The notes under the pieces were generated by a model. The model ran no database searches and was not told the origin of the DNA. It saw only the letters and a program-made list of their open reading frames with translations. Shown piece after piece: positions 17,506 to 26,046 of a DNA stretch of 35,760 bases. The translations under genes and the position numbers were made by a program. This stretch comes from Chloroflexota bacterium (GTDB lineage: Bacteria > Vulcanimicrobiota > JAMCWD01), in assembly GCA_023475345.1 (NCBI GenBank), contig JAMCWD010000048.1, forward strand, positions 1-35,760, given 5' to 3'. How positions within the stretch are numbered: position 1 is the stretch's first letter; each line of letters opens with the position of its first letter.

Positions 17506-17537
17506 AAGTACAGAAAAGCCGGTGGAGGAGAAGTATA

Positions 17538-17759
17538 ATGCCTGAATCAATGCCTTTGTGTCCTTTCAGAGAAAAACCCTGTACCACTGAATGTGCCCTC
17601 TTTGCAGCAGGGATTGAAAAATGTGCTTTCGTAGCATTGACCACGTTAACGGAAGAAATCCACGATATGGGAGTTTACGCTTACGACAAATTTGTAAGGG
17701 AACTTCCTCCTCCCGGACTGGAAGAAGACGATCAAATCGAAGAAAATCTTCCAATATAA
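17538..17759 (+). CDS. Small four-cysteine protein, first gene of the precursor operon
   Basis: 73 residues. The N-terminal half carries four cysteines, C-x6-C-x3-C-x8-C (LCPFREKPCTTECALFAAGI, then EKCAF), a pattern found in many short proteins of Firmicutes and phages that probably bind zinc or iron-sulfur. The C-terminal half is acidic and ends in EEDDQIEENLPI. GGAGG lies 9 bases upstream of the ATG. The stop is only 17 bases before the MYGVF-repeat precursor, so both are on one message. Possible roles are an accessory factor for the radical SAM enzyme, an immunity protein, or a regulator. I do not recognise a specific family. Cysteine spacing and position are seen; the role is inference. 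Confidence 0.75.
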   Translation: MPESMPLCPFREKPCTTECALFAAGIEKCAFVALTTLTEEIHDMGVYAYDKFVRELPPPGLEEDDQIEENLPI

Positions 17760-17776
17760 TTTAAGGAGGGATAATC

Positions 17777-18256
17777 ATGGATAAAGTTCCAAATTTCGGA
17801 GGATTGATCCCATCGTCGCTTTTGGGCCAGGTGCAGAAAACCAATCTTGATAAAACAGGAGATATCCGCACTTCTCAGGTGCCGGGCACTCCGATGGACA
17901 CCGCTAATATCGGTTATTATTTATTTTCACCATGGAACCTGCTCCCTGATATTGAAACCATTCTGGGTCAGATATTCGGAAAAAAACCGGACTCCTCCTT
18001 TCCGTTGCCATTCCCATTTCCTTCTGATCCTAAGCCTATCGCGCCGATGTACGGGGTTTTTCCCAAGCCGATCAAGCCCGATCCTATAAACCCGACGCCT
18101 ATAAGGCCCATGTACGGCGTATTCCCTGATCTCCCAAAGCCTATACCTGGTAAGCCCCTGCCCATAGCGCCGATGTACGGGGTTTTTCCGAAGCCCGGCA
18201 ACCCCGGAGCTAAGGAGCCTCCCAATATTCACGCGATGTACGGTGTATTTCACTGA
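17777..18256 (+). CDS. Candidate multi-core RiPP precursor with four MYGVF motifs
   Basis: 159 residues. Residues 1-80 form a leader-like part (MDKVPNFGGLIPSS; NIGYYLFSPWNLLPDIETIL). Residues 85-159 are a proline-rich tail with MYGVF at 91-95, 112-116, 133-137 and 154-158, an exact 21-residue period; the unit begins P-x-P-I-x-P and the last copy ends the protein (MYGVFH). The four motif copies use different codons for Gly, Val and Phe, so the peptide sequence is being conserved. A strong AAGGAGG lies 7 bases before the ATG. A radical SAM/SPASM gene follows. Splicease enzymes (PlpX type) act on X-Tyr-Gly motifs, so each Met-Tyr-Gly is a predicted splice site. No signal peptide. It could instead be a structural repeat protein, but the neighbour argues against that. 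Confidence 0.85.
   Translation: MDKVPNFGGLIPSSLLGQVQKTNLDKTGDIRTSQVPGTPMDTANIGYYLFSPWNLLPDIETILGQIFGKKPDSSFPLPFPFPSDPKPIAPMYGVFPKPIKPDPINPTPIRPMYGVFPDLPKPIPGKPLPIAPMYGVFPKPGNPGAKEPPNIHAMYGVFH
18029..18253 (+). repeat. 63-bp tandem repeats encoding the MYGVF cores
   Basis: Three full units of 63 bases plus a final partial unit; the ATG of each MYGVF is at 18047, 18110, 18173 and 18236. Units 1 and 3 share identical bases over the motif, units 2 and 4 differ at synonymous sites. Confidence 0.9.
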
Positions 18257-18282
18257 GAAGGATGAAACGATAACAACCCTTC

Positions 18283-18314
18283 ATACGGCCCCATCTTCGG
18301 GCCGTATTTTCTTT
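18283..18314 (+). terminator. Intercistronic terminator between precursor and radical SAM genes
   Basis: ATACGGCCC (18283-18291) pairs perfectly with GGGCCGTAT (18299-18307) across a 7-base loop, followed by TTTCTTT. It lies 27 bases after the precursor stop and 30 before the radical SAM start. Such partial terminators usually make precursor more abundant than enzyme. Confidence 0.8.
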
Positions 18315-18344
18315 CAAAGCCCGGTGGTAAAGGAGACCCGGTAA

Positions 18345-19448
18345 ATGAGGAGTTTTAAAACCGGAAGGGGCATGTTCGTCCCCAGGCCCAGGCTTATTGA
18401 GCCTGAAGCCCCCAACTGTTATCCCAGGTATGCCGTATGGGAGATAACGTTAAATTGTAATTTGCGTTGTATTCATTGCGGTTCCGCCGCGGAGAGAAAC
18501 CGCTACAGACCTGAAGAACTTGATACTGATGAGATCCTTGATTTATGCGACCAGTTGGCTGCAATGGGAAACCGGAGGGTAACCATATCGGGTGGAGAGC
18601 CGTTCCTGAGAAAAGACTGGTCCCTGGTAGTCGAAAGGCTCCAGCAGTACGGAATAGAAGTGGGGATAATATCGAACGGCTATTTGATCCCCGATATCAT
18701 CGATGAAATCGCCCGTTTCCCCGGTCTTGACATCATCGGCATAAGTTTGGACGGGACGGAAAAAACACATGACAGGATACGCGGCATAAAAGGCAGCTTT
18801 CAGAGAACCATCACGGCTTTCGAGCTTCTTAAAAGGAGAGGGCTGAGAACAGCAGCGGTAACGTCTGTCTGTAAATTAAACATCGGGGAGCTTGAAGATA
18901 TTTATAGGATTCTGGTTTCGAGCGGGTTGTATGCGTGGCAGCTCCAGTTGATATTCGTCGGGGGGAGGATGAGGAAAAATTCGGAGCTTGTATGCCCGCC
19001 CGAAGATCTCCCCCGTATCCTGGATTTTATAGCGGAAAAACGGGAATCCGGAACACCTATGATAATATATCCTGCCGACTGCCTGGGTTATTTTACGTGG
19101 AGGGAAGAAAAAATCCGCCCGTCCTCATGGCCCGGGTGCCATGCCGGGATACTGGGGATCGGCATAGAATCGAACGGGAACATAAAAGGATGCCTTTCTT
19201 TGACGCCGGAATTCCTTGAAAACAACCCCTTCGTCGAAGGCAATATCCGCGAAAATACTCTTAAAGAAATATGGAACAGGCCCGGCGCTTTTGCATATAA
19301 CAGAAATTTCGACAAACGAAAAGCAAAAGCAGGATGCAGGTGTTGTATTCATCTTTCAAAGTGCCGTTGCGGCTGCTCGGCTACTGCATATTATGCAACG
19401 GGGAGCAGGTACGACAACCCGTACTGCGTTTACAGGGTGGAGGATTGA
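18345..19448 (+). CDS. Radical SAM/SPASM peptide-modifying enzyme (candidate splicease)
   Basis: 367 residues. The radical SAM cluster motif CxxxCxxC is CNLRCIHC (C38, C42, C45), followed by the SAM-binding ISGGEP at 81-86 and a TIM-barrel pattern (GISLDGTEKTHDRIRG). The C-terminal SPASM/twitch domain is cysteine-rich: C265, C283, C331, C333, C334, C340, C342, C344 and C361, enough for two auxiliary 4Fe-4S clusters. This is the layout of RiPP maturases such as PqqE, sactionine synthases, cyclophane synthases and PlpX spliceases. Its partner is the MYGVF-repeat protein encoded just upstream. AAGGAG lies 9 bases before the ATG. Enzyme class is certain; the splicease assignment rests on the Tyr-Gly cores and not on sequence comparison. 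Confidence 0.92.
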   Translation: MRSFKTGRGMFVPRPRLIEPEAPNCYPRYAVWEITLNCNLRCIHCGSAAERNRYRPEELDTDEILDLCDQLAAMGNRRVTISGGEPFLRKDWSLVVERLQQYGIEVGIISNGYLIPDIIDEIARFPGLDIIGISLDGTEKTHDRIRGIKGSFQRTITAFELLKRRGLRTAAVTSVCKLNIGELEDIYRILVSSGLYAWQLQLIFVGGRMRKNSELVCPPEDLPRILDFIAEKRESGTPMIIYPADCLGYFTWREEKIRPSSWPGCHAGILGIGIESNGNIKGCLSLTPEFLENNPFVEGNIRENTLKEIWNRPGAFAYNRNFDKRKAKAGCRCCIHLSKCRCGCSATAYYATGSRYDNPYCVYRVED

Positions 19449-19568
19449 AGAAATAACAGGTTTCTTCTGTTCACTACCTGCAGGACTCCGTAATATGGAC
19501 GGAGAAGCGTCCTATCAGCCTTACCGGCAATTTTTTTCGCTTTTGTTATAGAGAGGAGACGAAGCAAC

Positions 19569-20642
19569 ATGAAAAATCCGAAGATGACGGAAATAGCAAA
19601 AATCCTGGTCAATTACTCAGTCAAGGTGAAGCCGGGGGACCGTGTCCTGGTCCACTGCGTGGAGCCGCACTCCATGCCGCTGGTGGAAGAAGTTTACAAA
19701 GAAGTCCTCCATGCAGGCGGACTTCCCTTCGTACACATCGAGTCGCTTCTTTTCAAATACCTCCTGATAAAGGAAGGCACTGAAGAGCAGATAGAATTCT
19801 TCCCGCCTGAAATGATGGCGATCCTCAAGACCTGCCAGTGCTATATAAGCGTCAGATCATCCATGAACGACAGGCTGCTTACGAATCTCGATTTTAACAA
19901 AGTGGCTCTTTACGAGAAGTCCCGCGAGGAATATCTCCGTTACAGGGTCGATAAAACCCGCTGGGTAGCCACCCGCTACCCGACACCGACCATGGCCCAT
20001 GATGCGGGCATGGCCACCGATGAATTCTTCGAATTCTATTACGACGCCATAATCCAGGATTGGAACGAGCAGAGCAAATACCAGGACAAGATCATAGATC
20101 TTTTCAAAGGGGGCAAAAAGGTAAGGATAACCGGGAAAGACACGGACATAACCTTCTCGATAGAAGGGAGAAAGCCGATTAAGTGTATCGGGGACAGGAA
20201 CATGCCGGACGGGGAGCTTTACTTCGCGCCGGTTGCCGATTCCACCGAAGGCCATATACATTTCGATTTTCCGGCGATACACAACGGAGTTGAATTCCCT
20301 GACCTGTACCTGAAATTTGCAAACGGCCGCGTGGTGGAAGCAAAGGCTTCCAGCAACCTGGAAAAATTCGAAAAGCTGATCGATATCGATTCCGGCGCGC
20401 GCCGCATCGGCGAATTCGGCATCGGGACAAATTTCAAAATCCAGCAATTTATCAAGAACATCCTCTTCGACGAAAAAATAGGCGGAACAATCCACCTGGC
20501 TCTGGGCAACGCTTATGGAGAAAGCGGCGGCGGCAACGATTCGGCCATTCACATGGATATTATCAAGGACCTGCGGACAAACGGGAAGATCGAGCTTGAC
20601 GACAGGGTGGTTCAGGAAAACGGGAAGTTCATTTTTTCCTGA
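19569..20642 (+). CDS. M29 family aminopeptidase
   Basis: 357 residues, similar in length to thermophilic aminopeptidase T/AmpS enzymes. These cytoplasmic co-catalytic metalloproteases remove N-terminal residues. The metal-binding elements are in place: NMPDGELYFAP (Glu), GEFGIGTN (Glu), GTIHLALGNAY (His), SAIHMDII (His, Asp). GAGGAG lies about 10 bases upstream. It follows the radical SAM gene by 120 bases and heads a run with the YchF-like, HIT and AI-2E family genes. A peptidase next to a peptide-product locus could trim leaders, but its close linkage to the next genes suggests a household role. Confidence 0.87.
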   Translation: MKNPKMTEIAKILVNYSVKVKPGDRVLVHCVEPHSMPLVEEVYKEVLHAGGLPFVHIESLLFKYLLIKEGTEEQIEFFPPEMMAILKTCQCYISVRSSMNDRLLTNLDFNKVALYEKSREEYLRYRVDKTRWVATRYPTPTMAHDAGMATDEFFEFYYDAIIQDWNEQSKYQDKIIDLFKGGKKVRITGKDTDITFSIEGRKPIKCIGDRNMPDGELYFAPVADSTEGHIHFDFPAIHNGVEFPDLYLKFANGRVVEAKASSNLEKFEKLIDIDSGARRIGEFGIGTNFKIQQFIKNILFDEKIGGTIHLALGNAYGESGGGNDSAIHMDIIKDLRTNGKIELDDRVVQENGKFIFS

Positions 20643-20666
20643 TAAAGAGGTCCGGAAAGGCGGAAG

Positions 20667-21737
20667 ATGGCTCTGAACCTCGGTATTGTAGGCTTGCCCG
20701 GCTCGGGCAAGACCACCCTTTTCAATGCCCTGACCCACGGCGGCGCCAGGACTTCCGGGCAGCGCCGGGGTACGCTTGAGCCGAACCTTGGCAGTGTTAA
20801 CGTCCCGGACGTGAGGCTGGAGCCTCTCGGGGATGTTCTCGGCTCAGCAAAGGCCGTACCGCTTTCCATAAATTTCATAGACCTGACAATCCCGAGGACC
20901 GGCGAACATCACGGGGATGATATGAGCAAGCAGGTTATCGCCTGCCTGAGAGAGGCCGACGCTCTCGTAGCCGTATTGAGAGGCTTCAACGACCCGACGG
21001 GCTTATTGCCGGAAGCCGATCCGCGAAGCGATGCGCATGTTTTGCTTGCCGAGCTTCAGCTTGCAGACCTTTCGCTTGTTGAAAGCCTCCTTGAAAAAAG
21101 GGAGAGAGCCTTCAGGCTGGGGCAGAAGGAATATGGGAGAGAAGTCGAGATCCTGAAAAAAGTACATGCCTGCTTATCGGAAGGCAGGGCGGCATCCGAT
21201 GCCGGGCTTCATGCGGACGAAAAAGAAGAATTGAAAAATTACGCGCTCCTTACTTTGAAGCCCGTGATATTCGTTGTTACAGTGCCGGAAACGGGCGAGT
21301 TGGAAAAAACCGGGAGAGAGCTTGCAGAGCTAAAAGCCATAGCTATATTCGGGAAGCTGGAATGCGACCTGTGCGAGTTAAGCGAAGAAGAGGCGAGGGA
21401 ATTCGCATGCGAGATGGGGGTAGAGGAAAGCTGCCTCCCCCTTATAATAAGGAACTGCTACGAGCGGCTTAATCTAGTTACTTTTTATACCGGCAACGAA
21501 AAGGAAGTCCGCGCATGGGCCGTCCCCGGGGAAACGGCGGCGCTCAAAGCCGCAGGCAAGGTCCACACCGATCTTGAGAAAGGCTTCATAAAGGCCGATG
21601 TGATTTGTGCCGACGAGCTTATCAAGCTGGGCGGAATAGCGGCGGCAAAAGAAAAAGGGCTCCTGAGAAGCGAGGGGAAGGAATATATCGTCAAAGACAG
21701 GGACCTGATCCGGGTAAAATTCTCGCCGCCCGGGTAA
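20667..21737 (+). CDS. YchF/Obg-like P-loop GTPase with degenerate G motifs
   Basis: 356 residues, close to the 363 of YchF. The P-loop GLPGSGKTTLFNALT differs from the usual GLPNVGKST. The switch II motif, normally DIAG, reads DLTI (NFIDLTIPRTGEHHGD). The base-recognition motif, NxxE in YchF, is replaced (FVVTVPET). A coiled region (about 125-190) and a C-terminal TGS-like domain (LVTFYTGNEKEVRAW to RVKFSPPG) are kept, with the typical FIKADVI and GKEYIVKDRDLI. YchF is an ATPase that binds ribosomes; this version should bind nucleotide but may hydrolyse it differently. It may be a paralogue of a true YchF encoded elsewhere. It starts 24 bases after the aminopeptidase. Confidence 0.82.
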   Translation: MALNLGIVGLPGSGKTTLFNALTHGGARTSGQRRGTLEPNLGSVNVPDVRLEPLGDVLGSAKAVPLSINFIDLTIPRTGEHHGDDMSKQVIACLREADALVAVLRGFNDPTGLLPEADPRSDAHVLLAELQLADLSLVESLLEKRERAFRLGQKEYGREVEILKKVHACLSEGRAASDAGLHADEKEELKNYALLTLKPVIFVVTVPETGELEKTGRELAELKAIAIFGKLECDLCELSEEEAREFACEMGVEESCLPLIIRNCYERLNLVTFYTGNEKEVRAWAVPGETAALKAAGKVHTDLEKGFIKADVICADELIKLGGIAAAKEKGLLRSEGKEYIVKDRDLIRVKFSPPG

Positions 21738-21763
21738 CAGGACAAAGCGGCAGGAGGGTAAAG

Positions 21764-22264
21764 GTGTCGAAAAGCAAAGAGGAGATTATATGGGCGCCCT
21801 GGAGAATAGGCTTTATCCTGGGAGAAAAAGAGTGCGGCTGTTTTATATGCCGCAAGCTGGGAGAAGACAGGGATAAAGGAAATTACATTCTCGAAAGAAC
21901 GGATCTCTCGGTTGTGATCATGAACCTCTATCCTTATAACAACGGCCATATCATGATCGCCCCTGTCCGCCACTCGGCAAATTTCGAGGATCTTACCGCG
22001 GATGAATCCCTGGATATGATGAGCCTCTTGAAGCGCTGGATAAAAATATTGAAAAAGGCTTATAAGCCGGACGGTTTCAACGCGGGGTTGAATCTGGGCA
22101 AGGCGGCGGGCGCAGGGCTTGAAGACCACATCCATCTCCACCTTGTCCCCCGCTGGAACGGCGATACGAATTTTATGCCTGCAATAGGGGCGATTAAGAT
22201 CATGCCGGAAAGTCTCGATTCATGTTATGATAAACTGAAGTCGCTTACGGAGGAAGAAGAATGA
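21764..22264 (+). CDS. HIT-domain nucleotide hydrolase/phosphorylase
   Basis: 166 residues with a GTG start at 21764; GGAGG at 21753-21757 fixes it, while the frame is open much further upstream. The HIT motif is HIHLHLVPRW, with GLNLGKAAGAGLEDH before it and WNGDTNFMP after it, as in the Ap4A phosphorylase-like HIT branch. An N-terminal cysteine module (CGCFIC) replaces the common CxFC zinc site. These enzymes cleave dinucleoside polyphosphates or AMP-linked compounds through the central His. It overlaps the next gene by 4 bases (ATGA). Confidence 0.9.
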   Translation: MSKSKEEIIWAPWRIGFILGEKECGCFICRKLGEDRDKGNYILERTDLSVVIMNLYPYNNGHIMIAPVRHSANFEDLTADESLDMMSLLKRWIKILKKAYKPDGFNAGLNLGKAAGAGLEDHIHLHLVPRWNGDTNFMPAIGAIKIMPESLDSCYDKLKSLTEEEE

Positions 22265-23430
22265 GCGAATGCAACGAAAATACCGGAACGGTTACGGCTC
22301 AGGGCACAGGGATGCGATGGTTCCGTCTGGCGCTCTGGCTGGCGCTTATCGCCCTTGCATTATGGTTCTTAACAAAGATAGTGGCGACGATAGTAATTTT
22401 CATACTGGCAGCATTTATCACTTACCTCCTTTCCCCTTTGATGTATGGTCTTGAAGGCAGGTGGAAATTTTTCGAAAAGCGCCCCCTCCCGCGATGGCTG
22501 TCGATTACGGTAATCTATCTTCTGATACTGGCAACATGTGCGGGCCTGATATTTTATATCGTGCCCCCGCTTATCCACCAGTTCAATACACTGACCTCCG
22601 AAATTCCTACAGGCACGAATGGCTTAACGAACATCATCAACAGGCTAACCGAAAAATACAGGCAGTTTCCCATGCCGGAAATAATTAAGGACAGGTACAA
22701 CGATCTTACCGCCGGCCTGCTTTCCAGGTCAGGGGAATTCCTGGGGTTCATAGGAAAAGCGTTTCTGAAATTTTTCATGACGCTTTTCTCATGGCTGATT
22801 TTATTATCATCTGCAATGCTCGTTTCGCTTTTCATGATGATCGGGCTTGACAGGATAAAGGAGCGCTTCCCGGAGTATATACCCCGTGATTACCGCAATG
22901 ACGCAAATGATCTCCTGCTCCAGGTTCATAAGATATTCGGCGGCTTTATCAAGGGTAATATAATATTATCCGTAGCCATAAGCATTGTTACTTATATAAT
23001 CCTTACCATTATGGGATTCTTTTCAGCGCCGTTCAATTATGCGCTCAGCGTCAGCATAGTCGCAGGCCTGTTGTATGTGATCCCGTACCTGGGCATTACG
23101 ATAAGCGGCGTAATGGGCGGCCTGCTGGGTTATATGCAGACCCATAACTGGGGTTATGCTCTTGCCGTGTTTCTTATAGTCATTATCATCAACAACCTGA
23201 TAGACCAGGTAATGCGCCCGAAAGTCATGGCCGACGCATTGAACATGAACTCGATATTCATTTTGTTTGCAGCGTTTGCAGGAGCCGAAATCATGGGCAT
23301 CCTGGGCATGATCATCGGGATCCCGATAGCCGCCATGATAATAGCGATCCTCACGTATATATATAATAAATTCCTTGCGGAAGAGGAAGAAGAGCAGGGA
23401 ACGGCGGAACCCGGCACAGGCCGGACTTAA
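22261..23430 (+). CDS. AI-2E family (YdiK/TqsA-like) membrane transporter
   Basis: 389 residues with about seven to eight transmembrane helices: two near 20-60, one near 78-98, then a cluster from 170 to 370. The family signature is visible in the C-terminal half (LYVIPYLGITISGVMGG; LIDQVMRPKVMADALNMN, matching the usual P-x-x-x-G/A-x-x-x-x-x-x-P pattern). Members include the autoinducer-2 exporter TqsA and Na+/H+ antiporters, so the substrate is open. The ATG overlaps the HIT stop. The C-terminus is a Glu-rich tail (EEEEEQG). Confidence 0.87.
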   Translation: MSECNENTGTVTAQGTGMRWFRLALWLALIALALWFLTKIVATIVIFILAAFITYLLSPLMYGLEGRWKFFEKRPLPRWLSITVIYLLILATCAGLIFYIVPPLIHQFNTLTSEIPTGTNGLTNIINRLTEKYRQFPMPEIIKDRYNDLTAGLLSRSGEFLGFIGKAFLKFFMTLFSWLILLSSAMLVSLFMMIGLDRIKERFPEYIPRDYRNDANDLLLQVHKIFGGFIKGNIILSVAISIVTYIILTIMGFFSAPFNYALSVSIVAGLLYVIPYLGITISGVMGGLLGYMQTHNWGYALAVFLIVIIINNLIDQVMRPKVMADALNMNSIFILFAAFAGAEIMGILGMIIGIPIAAMIIAILTYIYNKFLAEEEEEQGTAEPGTGRT

Positions 23431-23437
23431 AAATCAA

Positions 23438-23465
23438 ACAGGGGCGTTTTAGACGCCGCCCCTGT
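23438..23465. terminator. Hairpin between convergent AI-2E and STAS genes
   Basis: ACAGGGGCG pairs with CGCCCCTGT across a 10-base loop. There is no clear T run, so termination strength is uncertain, but it lies just after the AI-2E stop. Confidence 0.5.
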
Positions 23466-23522
23466 GCCGTGCCTGTCCTATGGGTATTAATTCCTGTACT
23501 TGTTCTTTCGGGCAATTGGCCC

Positions 23523-23870
23523 TTACTCCGGTTCCGTCTTCAGTTCCTTCAGAGCTTCCCCTACAGTGTCCTTCATCGTAAAGAAGCCTGCCATGCCCAG
23601 TATATCCAGCGTGTGCCGCACATGCTCACCGACGCCCGCCAGAACTACCTTACCCCCGTTTTCGGCGAGGCGCTTCAGGGCTTTTACCAGGATCCTCAAG
23701 CCCGTGCTGTCCACGTAAACAGCCTTCGACAGGTCGAATATGATATTCTTAACATCCGTTTCAAGGATATTATCGATCTTTCCGTCGATGCGGGCGGCAT
23801 AATCGCTTTCCAGTGAATCTTCCAACTCCAGGAGCAGCGTATGCCTGTCTTTGGTTTTGATAACTTTCAT
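23523..23870 (-). CDS. STAS-domain anti-sigma factor antagonist
   Basis: 115 residues, a single STAS domain like SpoIIAA/RsbV. The phosphorylatable serine is Ser55 in YVDSTGLRIL, followed by the helix LVKALKRLAENGGKVVLAGV. Such proteins bind an anti-sigma kinase when unphosphorylated and free a sigma factor, or act in a general partner-switch. No kinase or sigma gene is adjacent. It starts 22 bases after eno and is probably on the same transcript. Confidence 0.9.
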   Translation of the reverse strand: MKVIKTKDRHTLLLELEDSLESDYAARIDGKIDNILETDVKNIIFDLSKAVYVDSTGLRILVKALKRLAENGGKVVLAGVGEHVRHTLDILGMAGFFTMKDTVGEALKELKTEPE

Positions 23871-23892
23871 TTTTACCCCCCGGCTTATAATC

Positions 23893-25233
<1,341 letters not shown>

Positions 25234-25260
25234 TCAATAAAAAAATGATCCCCTGCGGTT

Positions 25261-26046
25261 TCATTCTTCTTTTTTTGCTTTCTGCCACCGCTCTTCCATT
25301 ACGGCAAGAGGAACCCCGAGTCCTCCTTCTTCAACCTTTTTAAACCTGCGGGTGAATTTCTTCACCCCGTCACGGAGGGCTTCTTCGGCATTAATTCCCA
25401 TGAAGCGGCACAGGTTGACAAGCGCGAAAAAGACATCTCCCATCTCTTCCTTTTTCTTACCGGCGGCGCCGTCCAGGGAATCCTTGAGTTCATCAAGCTC
25501 TTCATATATTTTTTCAAGCGGGCCGGAAGCGTCGTCCCAATCGAACCCCGCCTCGGAAGCCCTTTCCTGGACGCGCTGCGCTGCAAGAAGCGCGGGCAGC
25601 CCTTTCGGTATCCCGTCCATAAGAGACTGTCTTTTTTCGCCTTCCTGGGTCAGCTTGATCTCTTCCCACTGGCGGGTAACTTCTTCGGGCCTCGTCAATT
25701 TTTTCCCGTCAGGCGAGAAGATGTGGGGATGACGGCGAATAAGCTTTTCATTAATGCCGTTACAGACATCGGCCATGTCGAATTCGCCGGAATCATCGGC
25801 CACCTGGGCATGGAAAACTATCTGGAGCAAAAGGTCGCCCAGTTCTTCGCACAGCCGCCTGCTGTCCCCGTCCTCCGCCGCTTCCACCACTTCGTAAGTC
25901 TCCTCGACTACATACGGGAGAAGCGTCCGGTGGGTCTGCTCCTTATCCCAGGGGCAGCCGTCCTTCCCGCGCAGTGTAGCCATAATCCCTACAAGGCGCG
26001 AAAATTCTTCCTCCGCTTTTTTATATCGGCCTGTAATTTTATTCAC
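25261..26046 (-). CDS. mazG: Nucleoside triphosphate pyrophosphohydrolase
   Basis: 261 residues, matching MazG of E. coli (263). Hydrolyses NTPs to NMP and pyrophosphate, thereby clearing abnormal nucleotides. Two MazG domains are seen: LRGKDGCPWDKEQTH with EETYEVVEA and EELGDLLLQIVFHA, then a second unit (EELDELKDSLDG, EEMGDVFFALVNLCRF). The start is a GTG at 26046, within the last codons of the parvulin gene (8-base overlap), and no strong ribosome site precedes it, so translation is likely coupled. Confidence 0.95.
   Translation of the reverse strand: MNKITGRYKKAEEEFSRLVGIMATLRGKDGCPWDKEQTHRTLLPYVVEETYEVVEAAEDGDSRRLCEELGDLLLQIVFHAQVADDSGEFDMADVCNGINEKLIRRHPHIFSPDGKKLTRPEEVTRQWEEIKLTQEGEKRQSLMDGIPKGLPALLAAQRVQERASEAGFDWDDASGPLEKIYEELDELKDSLDGAAGKKKEEMGDVFFALVNLCRFMGINAEEALRDGVKKFTRRFKKVEEGGLGVPLAVMEERWQKAKKEE

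Noticed and set aside
18029..18253. CRISPR or minisatellite reading of the 63-base units
   Set aside because: Repeats keep the protein motif and not the DNA sequence, and lie inside one reading frame with a strong ribosome site.
19857..20738. 293-codon open frame on the minus strand
   Set aside because: Antisense to the M29 aminopeptidase, which has clear motifs; the opposite frame has none.
21605..21763. 53-residue extension of the HIT protein
   Set aside because: It overlaps the end of the YchF-like gene, and GGAGG plus GTG at 21764 marks the real start.
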